Origin: Pantoea cypripedii | GTDB lineage: Bacteria; Pseudomonadota; Gammaproteobacteria; Enterobacterales; Enterobacteriaceae | Assembly (NCBI RefSeq): GCF_002095535.1 | Contig: NZ_MLJI01000003.1 | Location: forward strand, 529,478-593,477 | Length of the DNA: 64,000 bases | Direction: 5' to 3' | Shown: piece by piece, positions 16,538 through 23,516 of the stretch | Numbering within the stretch: position 1 is the first letter of the stretch | Layout: the number at the start of each line of letters is the position of its first letter | Made by a program: the position numbers and the translations under genes | The notes under the pieces: generated by a model | Told to the model about the DNA's origin: nothing | The model's input: the letters and a program-made list of their open reading frames with translations, nothing else | The model's database searches: none

Positions 16538-17228
16538 GGCGATGATTTTAATAATGACGATGGTCACTTTTAATGCCTCTGCGGTGGTCAATGTCGACAA
16601 AACCCGGGTTATTTTTAATGCCACGGCGAATATGCAGTCGATTAATTTAGTTAACAGCAGTGAAAGCCCGACAATTGTGCAGGTATGGACCGATGATGGC
16701 GACATCAATGCCTCACCAGATCAAAGCAGAACCCCGGTGATCGCCTTACCACCTGTTATGAAGATGTTTCCCGGTGAACTCCGTTCATTGCGCCTGATGT
16801 TAACATCAAGGGGGGCTATTCCTGCTGACAGAGAAAGCCTCTATTGGCTGAACATTTATCAGATACCTTCACTGAAAAGCGATCTGAATAAAGTTGAGAA
16901 GAAAGTGGTGTTGCCCTTGCGGATTCGGCTCAAGGTATTTATACGACCTGAGGGGCTGAATGCACCGCAAATTGCCGACCCAGCAAAAATCCAGTTTCTG
17001 ACTAAAGACAGGGAGTTAGTTGTAAAGAACCCCACTCCCTGGTACATGAGCATTAATGTCAGCGTCGGCAGTCACGAGATGTTAAAAAATCTTCTTATTG
17101 AACCCAAATCTCAGCTGATAGTGCCAGTCAAGGAGGCTCTCAAACCGGGTGAGAAAGTTAAATATGACGTGATCGATGATAATGGTAATCCGGTGAATTA
17201 CTCCGCAAAAATGTTGCCTCTTGTTTAA
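16503..17228 (+). CDS. Second, intact fimbrial chaperone
   Basis: This 241-residue periplasmic chaperone has a signal peptide ending Phe-Asn-Ala-Ser-Ala and a PapD-type first domain with the signature Pro-Ala-Asp-Arg-Glu-Ser-Leu-Tyr-Trp-Leu-Asn-Ile-Tyr-Gln-Ile-Pro, the Arg-Ile-Arg-Leu-Lys-Val-Phe segment, and a complete second domain. The chosen ATG at 16503 has AGGA seven bases upstream and overlaps the adhesin gene by 35 bases; an ATG at 16542 is less likely. As the last gene of the operon, it may serve the adhesin, or replace the broken first chaperone. Confidence 0.88.
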   Translation: MRNCKLSSVFSKAMILIMTMVTFNASAVVNVDKTRVIFNATANMQSINLVNSSESPTIVQVWTDDGDINASPDQSRTPVIALPPVMKMFPGELRSLRLMLTSRGAIPADRESLYWLNIYQIPSLKSDLNKVEKKVVLPLRIRLKVFIRPEGLNAPQIADPAKIQFLTKDRELVVKNPTPWYMSINVSVGSHEMLKNLLIEPKSQLIVPVKEALKPGEKVKYDVIDDNGNPVNYSAKMLPLV

Positions 17229-17396
17229 CTTAGAACTAAGAATTATCTGATGAAAAAACTAATCATCACGGTCGATTTTCTTCATTTAACATTACCTTTA
17301 CATCTGTTCGGTCGTTGCTATTATAGCGACGCAAAGCAGACACACAGCAACGTGCTGCGAACGAGAGTTTTCCTGGTTTCGAATCTGATGCATTTT

Positions 17397-17422
17397 AACC
17401 CGCGATTCGCGGGTTTTTTCTT
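17397..17422 (+). terminator. Terminator of the fimbrial operon
   Basis: AACCCGCGA pairs with TCGCGGGTT across 17397-17415 and is followed by a T-run (17414-17419 and beyond). It lies about 170 bases after the second chaperone. The stretch 17229-17396 between them shows no convincing gene. Confidence 0.85.
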
Positions 17423-17454
17423 TTTAAGACGTGAACGCCAGCTTTAAAGATTGA

Positions 17455-18249
17455 TTAATCTTCAGTTACTGCTTCATTCCAGCGACTGAAAATATCCTTC
17501 GCCGCAAAGATACCGTTAAGCGCAGCCGGGAATCCGGCATAAACCGCCATCTGTTGTATGACTTCTGTAATCTCTTCCGGTGTTACCCCAACATTAAGCG
17601 CGGCGCTGATATGCACTTTTAACTGCGGCTGAGCCGTGCCGAGCGCAGTCAGCATGGCAACAATGGCCAGCTCTTTCGTGCGATTATTGATCACCGTCCG
17701 GGACAAGATATCCCCGTATGAAAACTCAACCACAAACCGGGCCAGGTCAGGCGCTATCTCCATCAGGCTTTGCGTCACGTTTTTACCTGCTCCGGCACTG
17801 ATGGCCTCAAGTGCCGCCATTCCGCTTGCGTAACGGTCATCAGGGGCAGCCTGAATGACGGGCTGAAAACAGGCGCCACGATCGGCTAACACTTCTTTAG
17901 CCACCAGTATGGCGTTCCCGGCGGCAGGAAAACCCGCAAAGACCGCACTGAGCATGATCACTTCAATAACCGCTTCAGGCTCACAGCCTACATTAAGCGC
18001 TCCGGCAATATGATACCTGAGCTGTGGCTGCGCATTCCCCATGGCCGCAAGAGCCGCGACGGTACTCAACTGACGGGTCTGCAAGTCAAGCTCGCTGCGT
18101 GACATGATTTCGCCATAGCAAAATTCAACCGTGAAACGGGCCAGATCCGGTGCGACATCTTTTAATTGATTCAGTGGACCATCATAGTCGGCTCCGCCAA
18201 CCTGCTTTAACGTTGCCAGACCTGAATCATAGCGAGTTGATGTTGACAT
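17455..18249 (-). CDS. Tandem carboxymuconolactone-decarboxylase-domain protein
   Basis: The 264-residue protein contains two copies of the same domain, about residues 25-115 and 145-245. Each has a Pro-Asp-Leu-Ala-Arg-Phe-x-Val-Glu-Phe-x-Tyr-Gly lead-in, an Ala-Gln-Pro-Gln-Leu helix followed by a His, and a Val-Phe/Tyr-Ala-Gly-Phe-Pro-Ala-Ala stretch. The peroxidase-type Cys-x-x-Cys of AhpD is missing, so a decarboxylase, or a protein of unknown activity, is more likely than a peroxidase. It is divergent from a LysR regulator. Confidence 0.8.
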   Translation of the reverse strand: MSTSTRYDSGLATLKQVGGADYDGPLNQLKDVAPDLARFTVEFCYGEIMSRSELDLQTRQLSTVAALAAMGNAQPQLRYHIAGALNVGCEPEAVIEVIMLSAVFAGFPAAGNAILVAKEVLADRGACFQPVIQAAPDDRYASGMAALEAISAGAGKNVTQSLMEIAPDLARFVVEFSYGDILSRTVINNRTKELAIVAMLTALGTAQPQLKVHISAALNVGVTPEEITEVIQQMAVYAGFPAALNGIFAAKDIFSRWNEAVTED

Positions 18250-18335
18250 AGTTCTCTCCTGACATGGTTAAGTTGATGAACTCTACAACCCGCGAAAGGA
18301 TGTGGCGAATACCCTTTCTGTGATACCTTTTTGGT

Positions 18336-19229
18336 ATGAATACTTCTATCGATCTTCGCCAGTTCCGCTACTTCCTTGCCGTCAGTGAGGAGCGTAACTT
18401 CGGGCGTGCCGCCCGGCGTCTGCATATTTCTCAGCCACCGCTCAGCAGACAAATCCGGCAATTAGAAGAACAGCTGGGCGTTGAATTATTTATTCGCACC
18501 GGGAGTGGTGTCACGCTGACAGCGGCAGGAGAAAAATTTCTTCCGGAAGTGAAACGCACGCTGGCACAGGCAGAAAAAGCGATTGCGGCGGCCAGATCGG
18601 CACAAGACGCGACTCAGGGAAAAATCGTTATTGGCTACACCACTGTTTTTGACAGAAGCGTATTTCCCGATGTTTTTTCCCGCTTTCAACAACGCTTTCC
18701 CCAATGGCAGCTCATTACCAAAGGCAATCACTCAATCAACCTGGTGCGGGATATCAGGAATGGCATCATGGATGCGGCGTTTATTGGTTTACATACTGAT
18801 ACCGCCGAGCTTGCTACAGAAGTCGTTCACCGGGAATCGATGGTGGTGGCCCTGCCTGCGCATCATGCCCTCGCGCGTAAACGCAAAGTGAGCTTCAGCG
18901 ATCTCAGCCACGAATCCATGTTCTGGTTTGAGCGTCCGCTGAATCCCGGCTTTTATGATTATTGCCAGTCATTCTTCGATAAAATCGCTTTCCGGCCAAC
19001 GATGCTGCCAGAACCGCCAGATCATCACATCCTGCTGGGATTGATTGCCGAGGGGAAAGGGTTCGCGCTGATCCCCTCATCATTGAAGAATATTAAACGA
19101 CAGGGGGTGGTGTTTCGCGAACTGAAACCGCAACCCAGCACGCTGTCAATCGGTGTTAGCGTGGCGTTTCTCAAATCCAATACATCGCCCGCCTTACAGG
19201 CTTTGCTTGAGATGGTCAGGAGCGAGTGA
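18336..19229 (+). CDS. LysR-family regulator, CatR/BenM-like
   Basis: The 297-residue product starts with a textbook LysR domain (Leu-Arg-Gln-Phe-Arg-Tyr-Phe-Leu-Ala-Val, then Ser-Gln-Pro-Pro-Leu-Ser-Arg-Gln-Ile-Arg-Gln-Leu-Glu), closest in flavour to regulators of aromatic catabolism. It is divergent from the carboxymuconolactone-domain gene, with 86 bases between starts, and probably controls it. Confidence 0.87.
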   Translation: MNTSIDLRQFRYFLAVSEERNFGRAARRLHISQPPLSRQIRQLEEQLGVELFIRTGSGVTLTAAGEKFLPEVKRTLAQAEKAIAAARSAQDATQGKIVIGYTTVFDRSVFPDVFSRFQQRFPQWQLITKGNHSINLVRDIRNGIMDAAFIGLHTDTAELATEVVHRESMVVALPAHHALARKRKVSFSDLSHESMFWFERPLNPGFYDYCQSFFDKIAFRPTMLPEPPDHHILLGLIAEGKGFALIPSSLKNIKRQGVVFRELKPQPSTLSIGVSVAFLKSNTSPALQALLEMVRSE

Positions 19230-19232
19230 TAA

Positions 19233-19250
19233 CGCCCGCCAGCGCGGGCG
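19233..19250. terminator. Hairpin between convergent LysR and bdcA genes
   Basis: CGCCCGC (19233-19239) pairs with GCGGGCG (19244-19250) around a four-base loop, immediately after the LysR stop codon. No clear T-run follows, so termination strength is uncertain. Confidence 0.45.
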
Positions 19251-19273
19251 AATGTTCCCAAGCCAGGGATAAA

Positions 19274-19987
19274 TCAGGCACCAAATGCACCATCGATGGT
19301 ATGCATTGCCCCGGTGACAAATCCTGCTTCCGGGCCAGCCAGCCATGCGACCATCCCTGCGACTTCTTCAGCTCGTCCATGACGCTTGATCGCCATAAAC
19401 CCGTGCATCAGGTCTTTCAATGGCCCTTCCGCCGGATTCGCATCCGTATCGATGGGGCCAGGTTGCACCACATTTATCGTGATACCACGCGGGCCGAAAT
19501 CACGCGCCAGTCCTCGCGCCATGCCCTGCAAGGCAGATTTACTCAGGGCGTAAGACGCCATGCCGGGTATCGGCATGCGATCGCCATTGACGGAACCCAT
19601 GATGATAATGCGCCCACCTTCCGGCATCTGACGTGCCGCCTCGACAGAGGCGAAATATGGCGCATTGATATTGATACGAAACAGCCGCTCAACCTCGTCA
19701 GGATCCTGTTCTAACGCATCGCCGAAGGCGATGACACCTGCATTGACGACCAGCACATCCAGCGGGCCACAGTCCCGTACACGGGCAATCACGGCATCGC
19801 GGTCTGCGCTATCAGTCTGGAAAGGCTGGCTACCCGTTGATTCAGCAAGTTGTCTGGCGGCGTCGGGCGATCCGGCATAGGTGAAAATAACGTTAGCGCC
19901 TTCGGCACAAAAGCGCCGGACAATCGCCGCACCAATTCCCCGGCTGCCGCCGAGCACCAGGACAGACTTACCTTGAAAATAAGACAT
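19274..19987 (-). CDS. bdcA: BdcA, SDR-family biofilm dispersal mediator
   Basis: The 237-residue protein is very similar to E. coli BdcA (YjgI) and has the same length. It has the SDR cofactor motif Gly-Gly-Ser-Arg-Gly-Ile-Gly, the Asn-Ala-Gly motif, and a catalytic Tyr-x-x-x-Lys (Ser-Tyr-Ala-Leu-Ser-Lys). Its C-terminal half is almost unchanged, including Val-Gln-Pro-Gly-Pro-Ile-Asp-Thr-Asp-Ala-Asn-Pro. BdcA has been described as a cyclic-di-GMP-binding protein that promotes biofilm dispersal. The ATG at 19987 has AAGGAG five bases upstream; an in-frame GTG lies at 19993. In E. coli the TetR-type repressor gene bdcR lies beside it, but bdcR is absent here. Confidence 0.92.
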   Translation of the reverse strand: MSYFQGKSVLVLGGSRGIGAAIVRRFCAEGANVIFTYAGSPDAARQLAESTGSQPFQTDSADRDAVIARVRDCGPLDVLVVNAGVIAFGDALEQDPDEVERLFRININAPYFASVEAARQMPEGGRIIIMGSVNGDRMPIPGMASYALSKSALQGMARGLARDFGPRGITINVVQPGPIDTDANPAEGPLKDLMHGFMAIKRHGRAEEVAGMVAWLAGPEAGFVTGAMHTIDGAFGA

Positions 19988-20057
19988 GGGCACTCCTTAG
20001 TGATTTCGGGTAGCCGCCATTGGCTACGATGCAGTCAGTTTAGCTGACGTTGGTTAT

Positions 20058-20076
20058 GACAACGCGACACGTTGTC
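20058..20076. promoter_or_regulatory. TetR-type operator candidate upstream of bdcA
   Basis: GACAACG (20058-20064) and CGTTGTC (20070-20076) form a perfect inverted repeat with a five-base centre, about 70 bases before the bdcA start. The shape suits a TetR-family dimer such as BdcR, whose gene is not in this window. Confidence 0.5.
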
Positions 20077-20161
20077 CGACGAAAGCGAAATGTTGCGTTC
20101 TCCGATTAACCTACGGACCAGCGAAAACTTTACCTTTCAAAATCAGCGCGCCCGGCGTAAT

Positions 20162-20191
20162 CTATATATAAACCATATACGTTTCATATAG
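20162..20191 (+). promoter_or_regulatory. Inverted repeat directly before the ParD-like gene
   Basis: CTATATATAAAC (20162-20173) and GTTTCATATAG (20181-20191) form an imperfect inverted repeat that ends nine bases before the ATG. It overlaps a TATA-rich promoter and is placed where type II antitoxins usually bind their own operator. Confidence 0.5.
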
Positions 20192-20199
20192 GCCATGTG

Positions 20200-20445
20200 A
20201 TGGGTATCGTAAAAATCTCCGATCTGATGCACGAGAATCTGCGCGTAGCGAGCACGGCGTTAAGCCGCTCGATCAACGCTCAGGCGGAGCATTGGATGAA
20301 AATTGGCATGCTGGCCGAACTCTATCCGCAATTAAGCCATCAGGAACTGACACGTCTGCTGATGCGGGTAGAAATCGATGGCGGCTCCGATCTGGCTAAG
20401 CTGCTTAACACCTCTTTACTGACACCGCAGGGAACCGCGCAATGA
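20200..20445 (+). CDS. ParD-like antitoxin-family protein
   Basis: The 81-residue product matches the ParD-like family: Met-Gly-Ile-Val-Lys-Ile-Ser-Asp, then Ser-Arg-Ser-Ile-Asn-Ala-Gln-Ala-Glu-His-Trp, a ribbon-helix-helix-like N-terminus. No ParE toxin gene is near. Instead the gene overlaps a type I methionine aminopeptidase gene by four bases (ATGA), so the two are translated together. I recall the same pairing in other proteobacteria, so it is a conserved couple, but its role is not understood. A GTG three bases upstream is an alternative start. Confidence 0.8.
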   Translation: MGIVKISDLMHENLRVASTALSRSINAQAEHWMKIGMLAELYPQLSHQELTRLLMRVEIDGGSDLAKLLNTSLLTPQGTAQ

Positions 20446-21227
20446 ACGACATCAAATTGCATTCACCCCATGAAATTGAACTGGCACGCGCTGCCGGTCA
20501 TGACGCCGCCAAAGTGCTGGCAATGATCACCCCTTATGTGAAACCCGGCGTCACCACCGACGAACTGGACCGCATCTGTCACGATTTTATCGTTAACGAA
20601 TTAAAGGTGATTCCGGCCAATATCGGCTACCACGGTTATACCCGCACCACCTGCACTTCCGTCAATCATGTGGTGTGCCACGGTATTCCGGGGGAGAAGA
20701 AGCTGAAAGACGGCGATATCGTTAATATCGACGTGGCGATCATCAAAGATGGCTGGTACGGCGACACCAGCCGCATGTATTTCGTTGGCACGCCGTCAGT
20801 GCGCGCCAAACGTCTGGTGGAGATCACCTATGAATCGATGGTGGCAGGTATCCGCGTAGTGAAACCCGGTGCCACGTTGGGTGACATTGGCGCTGCCATT
20901 CAGCAGGTCGCTGAGAAAGCCGGTTTTTCGGTGGTGCGTGAATATTGTGGTCACGGCGTCGGTGAAATTTATCATGGTGACCCACAAATTCTGCATTACG
21001 GTACAGCGGGAACGGGCATGCCGCTGGAAGCGGGTATGATTTTCACTATCGAACCAATGATCAACGCCGGTAAAGCGGGTACCAGCGTGCTTTCCGATGG
21101 CTGGACAGTGGTGACAAAAGATCGTTCGTTGTCAGCCCAATGGGAACATACCGTGGCGGTGACGGAAAGCGGGTTTGACCTGCTGACGCCGTGGCCGGAC
21201 GGCACCGGTGAATACCCGGCCATCTGA
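20442..21227 (+). CDS. map: Type I methionine aminopeptidase, second copy coupled to ParD-like protein
   Basis: The 261-residue enzyme removes N-terminal methionine and is highly similar in pattern to E. coli Map. The five metal ligands are in place: Asp in Val-Asn-Ile-Asp-Val, Asp in Gly-Asp-Thr-Ser-Arg-Met, His in Cys-Gly-His-Gly-Val-Gly, Glu in Ile-Glu-Pro-Met, and Glu in Gln-Trp-Glu-His-Thr. The essential housekeeping map usually sits beside rpsB-tsf; it is not seen here, so this is probably a paralogue. Its overlap with the ParD-like gene suggests a joint function or regulation. Confidence 0.9.
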   Translation: MNDIKLHSPHEIELARAAGHDAAKVLAMITPYVKPGVTTDELDRICHDFIVNELKVIPANIGYHGYTRTTCTSVNHVVCHGIPGEKKLKDGDIVNIDVAIIKDGWYGDTSRMYFVGTPSVRAKRLVEITYESMVAGIRVVKPGATLGDIGAAIQQVAEKAGFSVVREYCGHGVGEIYHGDPQILHYGTAGTGMPLEAGMIFTIEPMINAGKAGTSVLSDGWTVVTKDRSLSAQWEHTVAVTESGFDLLTPWPDGTGEYPAI

Positions 21228-21237
21228 CATGTCTGAC

Positions 21238-21277
21238 GATGGCGCTTTCCCTGCCAGTGATGTAGGGTAGCGCCATC
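21238..21277 (+). terminator. Hairpin between map and msrA
   Basis: Perfect nine-base arms GATGGCGCT (21238-21246) and AGCGCCATC (21269-21277) follow the map stop by ten bases. The sequence after it is ATTTATTT rather than a pure T-run, so it is a probable, moderate terminator. Confidence 0.6.
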
Positions 21278-21303
21278 ATTTATTTCAGGGTCAGGATGTT
21301 AGC

Positions 21304-21846
21304 GTGAAAAGTGAAAGCGCGATTTTTGCCGGTGGCTGTTTCTGGTGTACCGAGGCAATTTTTCAGTCCATCGATGGCGTCATCGCAGTAGAAAGCGGTT
21401 ATATCGGCGGGCATGTTGCCTCCCCGACTTATGACCAGGTGTATAGCGACACCACCGGCCATGCCGAAGCGGTCAGAATCGTGTTTGATGCTGATATCGT
21501 CAGCTACGACGATCTGCTGGATATCCACTTCGCGACCCACGATCCGAGCCAGCCGAATATCAAAGAGGGCGTTGAACGTTCCCGCTACCGTTCTGCACTG
21601 TTCCCCACCTCAGATGCACAGCGTATCGCCGCCAAACAGGGTATCGCCCGCACTGAGGCGGAAATCGGTAAACCGCTGGTGACCACACTCGAACCACTGA
21701 GCGAATGGTATCCGGCCGAAGATTACCATCAGAACTTCTGGGAAAAAGAGGGCCAGGAAAATGCCTTCTGCATGATGAATATCCCCGCCAAACTGCAAAA
21801 GCTGCGTAACAAGTTCCCGAAACAGGCAAAAGAAAACCCGCTCTGA
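21304..21846 (+). CDS. msrA: Peptide methionine-S-sulfoxide reductase MsrA
   Basis: The 180-residue enzyme reduces methionine-S-sulfoxide in proteins. The catalytic motif Gly10-Gly-Cys12-Phe-Trp-Cys is intact, and the family blocks Gly-Tyr-Ile-Gly-Gly and Thr-Gly-His-Ala-Glu-Ala-Val follow. It starts with GTG at 21304, nine bases after an AGGA; the ATG a little upstream is out of frame. At 180 residues it is the short MsrA form, compared with about 212 for the main E. coli enzyme, so this may be a second copy. Confidence 0.92.
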   Translation: MKSESAIFAGGCFWCTEAIFQSIDGVIAVESGYIGGHVASPTYDQVYSDTTGHAEAVRIVFDADIVSYDDLLDIHFATHDPSQPNIKEGVERSRYRSALFPTSDAQRIAAKQGIARTEAEIGKPLVTTLEPLSEWYPAEDYHQNFWEKEGQENAFCMMNIPAKLQKLRNKFPKQAKENPL

Positions 21847-21861
21847 CTTATCGCACGGGTT

Positions 21862-21932
21862 GTAGCGGCGTGATTTATCACGCGTTTTTTCCGGCACCGT
21901 GCACGGAATTGCGCGATAAATCGCGCCGCTAC
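21862..21932. repeat. REPIN-type pair of palindromic repeats
   Basis: Two inverted copies of the window's short palindromic repeat, starting GTAGCGGCGTGATTTATC and ending at 21932 with the reverse complement, are separated by about 30 bases. The same unit occurs at 27872, 33245, 59571 and 63096. Confidence 0.85.
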
Positions 21933-21937
21933 AGGCC

Positions 21938-21967
21938 ATCTTATCATTAAGAGATTTCTGATAAGAT
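21938..21967. promoter_or_regulatory. Inverted repeat at the start of the CDI relic
   Basis: ATCTTATCA (21938-21946) and TGATAAGAT (21959-21967) form a perfect nine-base inverted repeat with a 12-base centre. It sits exactly at the point where the CdiA-like frame opens. It could be an operator for the relic pair or a trace of the junction; I cannot tell which. Confidence 0.4.
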
Positions 21968-22156
21968 ATTGTTTATCTGAGAGAATTTTTCCAGACTATG
22001 ACCTGGGCGGCGTTTCCGTCATGGCGTTTACCGTTAAAGTACAGGTTGTTTTTCAACCAGCAACGGAACGCTAATAATAGCGTACGTGTTTCCCTCGAAT
22101 TCAGACCCTATAACGGAAAGCCCTATTTTGTGTTAACCGCATTCCCGGAACTTTAG
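21965..22156 (+). pseudogene. Relic of a CdiA C-terminal toxin domain
   Basis: The frame is open from just after a TAA at 21962 to a TAG at 22154-22156; the first ATG is at 21998, giving 52 residues. Its end (Ser-Leu-Glu-Phe-Arg-Pro-Tyr-Asn-Gly-Lys-Pro-Tyr-Phe, then Thr-Ala-Phe-Pro-Glu-Leu) looks like the last strands of a nuclease-type CdiA-CT toxin. It stops two bases before the start of the immunity gene, the standard CDI toxin/immunity spacing. No secretion or filamentous part of CdiA, and no cdiB, is in the window. The family call rests on this short segment and the partner gene. Confidence 0.55.
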
Positions 22157-22158
22157 AT

Positions 22159-22461
22159 ATGGACCGAATCAATATCAGCGCTCTTGATGATCTCATTGGT
22201 ATTTATTTCGGGCAGGACTATGACCTGTTTGACGACAGTGAAGAAATAGAACCCAAAATCGATGCATTCCTGGCGGCATCCCATAAAGGGATGCGTCATG
22301 CCGTGATTGATGACATCGATCTGTTCCTGAAAGAATGTGATGATGTGGATAAAGATTTCAGAGCACATTACAAACGCACATTCTCTCCCGAACTCTGGGG
22401 CACTACGCCCGCCGCCTTTCTAAAACTGGTCAGAGACAAAATCAGCCAATCCATCAATTAA
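22159..22461 (+). CDS. CdiI-like contact-dependent inhibition immunity protein (orphan)
   Basis: This 100-residue acidic protein begins Asp-Asp-Leu-Ile-Gly-Ile-Tyr-Phe-Gly-Gln-Asp-Tyr-Asp, a hallmark of one CdiI immunity family, and has further acidic stretches suited to block a basic toxin. The start lies two bases after the toxin relic. The whole gene is intact, so it may still protect against the matching toxin delivered by neighbours. The LysR gene on the other strand ends 13 bases further on. Confidence 0.75.
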   Translation: MDRINISALDDLIGIYFGQDYDLFDDSEEIEPKIDAFLAASHKGMRHAVIDDIDLFLKECDDVDKDFRAHYKRTFSPELWGTTPAAFLKLVRDKISQSIN

Positions 22462-22473
22462 ACCGGCCGCCGC

Positions 22474-23388
22474 TCAGTCACCGGGCGGCGTCATCTCATC
22501 AATCACTTCGGTGATCCGCTGAATCACCCGTTGTGCCGCACGCGACAGCTGACGGGAAGGGGCAGTACACAGCGCCAGCGTCAGTGGGCGCAATACGCTG
22601 TTTTTGAGCGGCACAAAGTTCAGCTGCTTTTCTTCCACTTCACTCATCACATCCAGCAGGCTTAACACGCAGATGCCCGTGCCCTGGGCAATCAGACTGC
22701 GGATCAGCCGGATATCATTACAGGCGATGATATTATCCGGTTCCAGCCCCTGCTTGCGATACAACGCGGCGACGCGTTCATGCACCACCAGCGATTCGCC
22801 GGGGATAATATGGCGTTCACCACTCAGCTCACTGAGCGATAACGATGTCCGGCCACTCAGCGCATGTTCTGGTGGCAGCACCACTCCCATTTCCAGTTCA
22901 GCAAATGCCAGCACTTCGAGGCCACTTTGTCCGGCGGGGTCGAGAATCAGGCCAAAATCAATTTCCGCCTGGCGGATTAACTGGCTGATGGCATGGCTGT
23001 TATCCACCGTCAGTTCCAGCCGCAGCCACTGATGTTGCTGGGCAATGTCCGCCAGCGCATCAGCCACTTTACCTTTGGTCAGCGACTGCACCAACCCGGC
23101 GCTGACGTTGCCGCGTTTTAGCCCCTGAATATCATCAAAACGCTGGCGGGTGACGCGGAACTCGCGCTGCCAGCGCATCACATCGTCATACAACAATTCA
23201 CCGGCGGTCGTCATGCGCAGGCCATCCGGCAGGCGCTCAAACAGCGGCGTGCCAAAACTTTCCTCAGCCTGCAAAATTTGCCGGTTAATCGCTGAGGCGG
23301 ATACATGCAACTTTTCCGCCGCTTTGCGCAGACTGCCGCTGCGCGCCACCTCGGCAAAATAAACCGCAAATCGGGAAAATGGACTCAT
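22474..23388 (-). CDS. LysR-family regulator of the Rieske oxygenase operon
   Basis: The 304-residue protein has a LysR DNA-binding domain (Ala-Arg-Ser-Gly-Ser-Leu-Arg-Lys-Ala-Ala-Glu-Lys-Leu, then Ser-Ala-Ser-Ala-Ile-Asn-Arg-Gln-Ile) and an effector domain. It is divergent from the oxygenase gene, and the roughly 130-base gap includes TTGTACAGGGTTAATT, a candidate binding region. Control of the neighbouring aromatic oxygenase is inferred from position. Confidence 0.85.
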   Translation of the reverse strand: MSPFSRFAVYFAEVARSGSLRKAAEKLHVSASAINRQILQAEESFGTPLFERLPDGLRMTTAGELLYDDVMRWQREFRVTRQRFDDIQGLKRGNVSAGLVQSLTKGKVADALADIAQQHQWLRLELTVDNSHAISQLIRQAEIDFGLILDPAGQSGLEVLAFAELEMGVVLPPEHALSGRTSLSLSELSGERHIIPGESLVVHERVAALYRKQGLEPDNIIACNDIRLIRSLIAQGTGICVLSLLDVMSEVEEKQLNFVPLKNSVLRPLTLALCTAPSRQLSRAAQRVIQRITEVIDEMTPPGD

Positions 23389-23516
23389 GCTTCACCTGTA
23401 CTAATTTTTGCAACACATAATTGAATTAATGCTGATGGATTTGTACAGGGTTAATTATCAACAATGACCAGACAAAAATGAAGTCTTTTAATGTGAGCAA
23501 CCGACAGGACATCGCT

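Noticed and set aside
17250-17447. Small reading frame of 65 codons after the second fimbrial chaperone
   Set aside because: It runs through the fimbrial terminator, has no recognisable protein pattern, and the ribosome site is weak.
20442-21227. Reading this map gene as the essential housekeeping copy
   Set aside because: The usual rpsB-tsf neighbours are missing, and the ParD-like partner points to the accessory type. It cannot be excluded without the whole genome.
21965-22461. A complete, active CDI system
   Set aside because: No cdiB, no secretion or filamentous part of CdiA, and only the end of the toxin domain are present.
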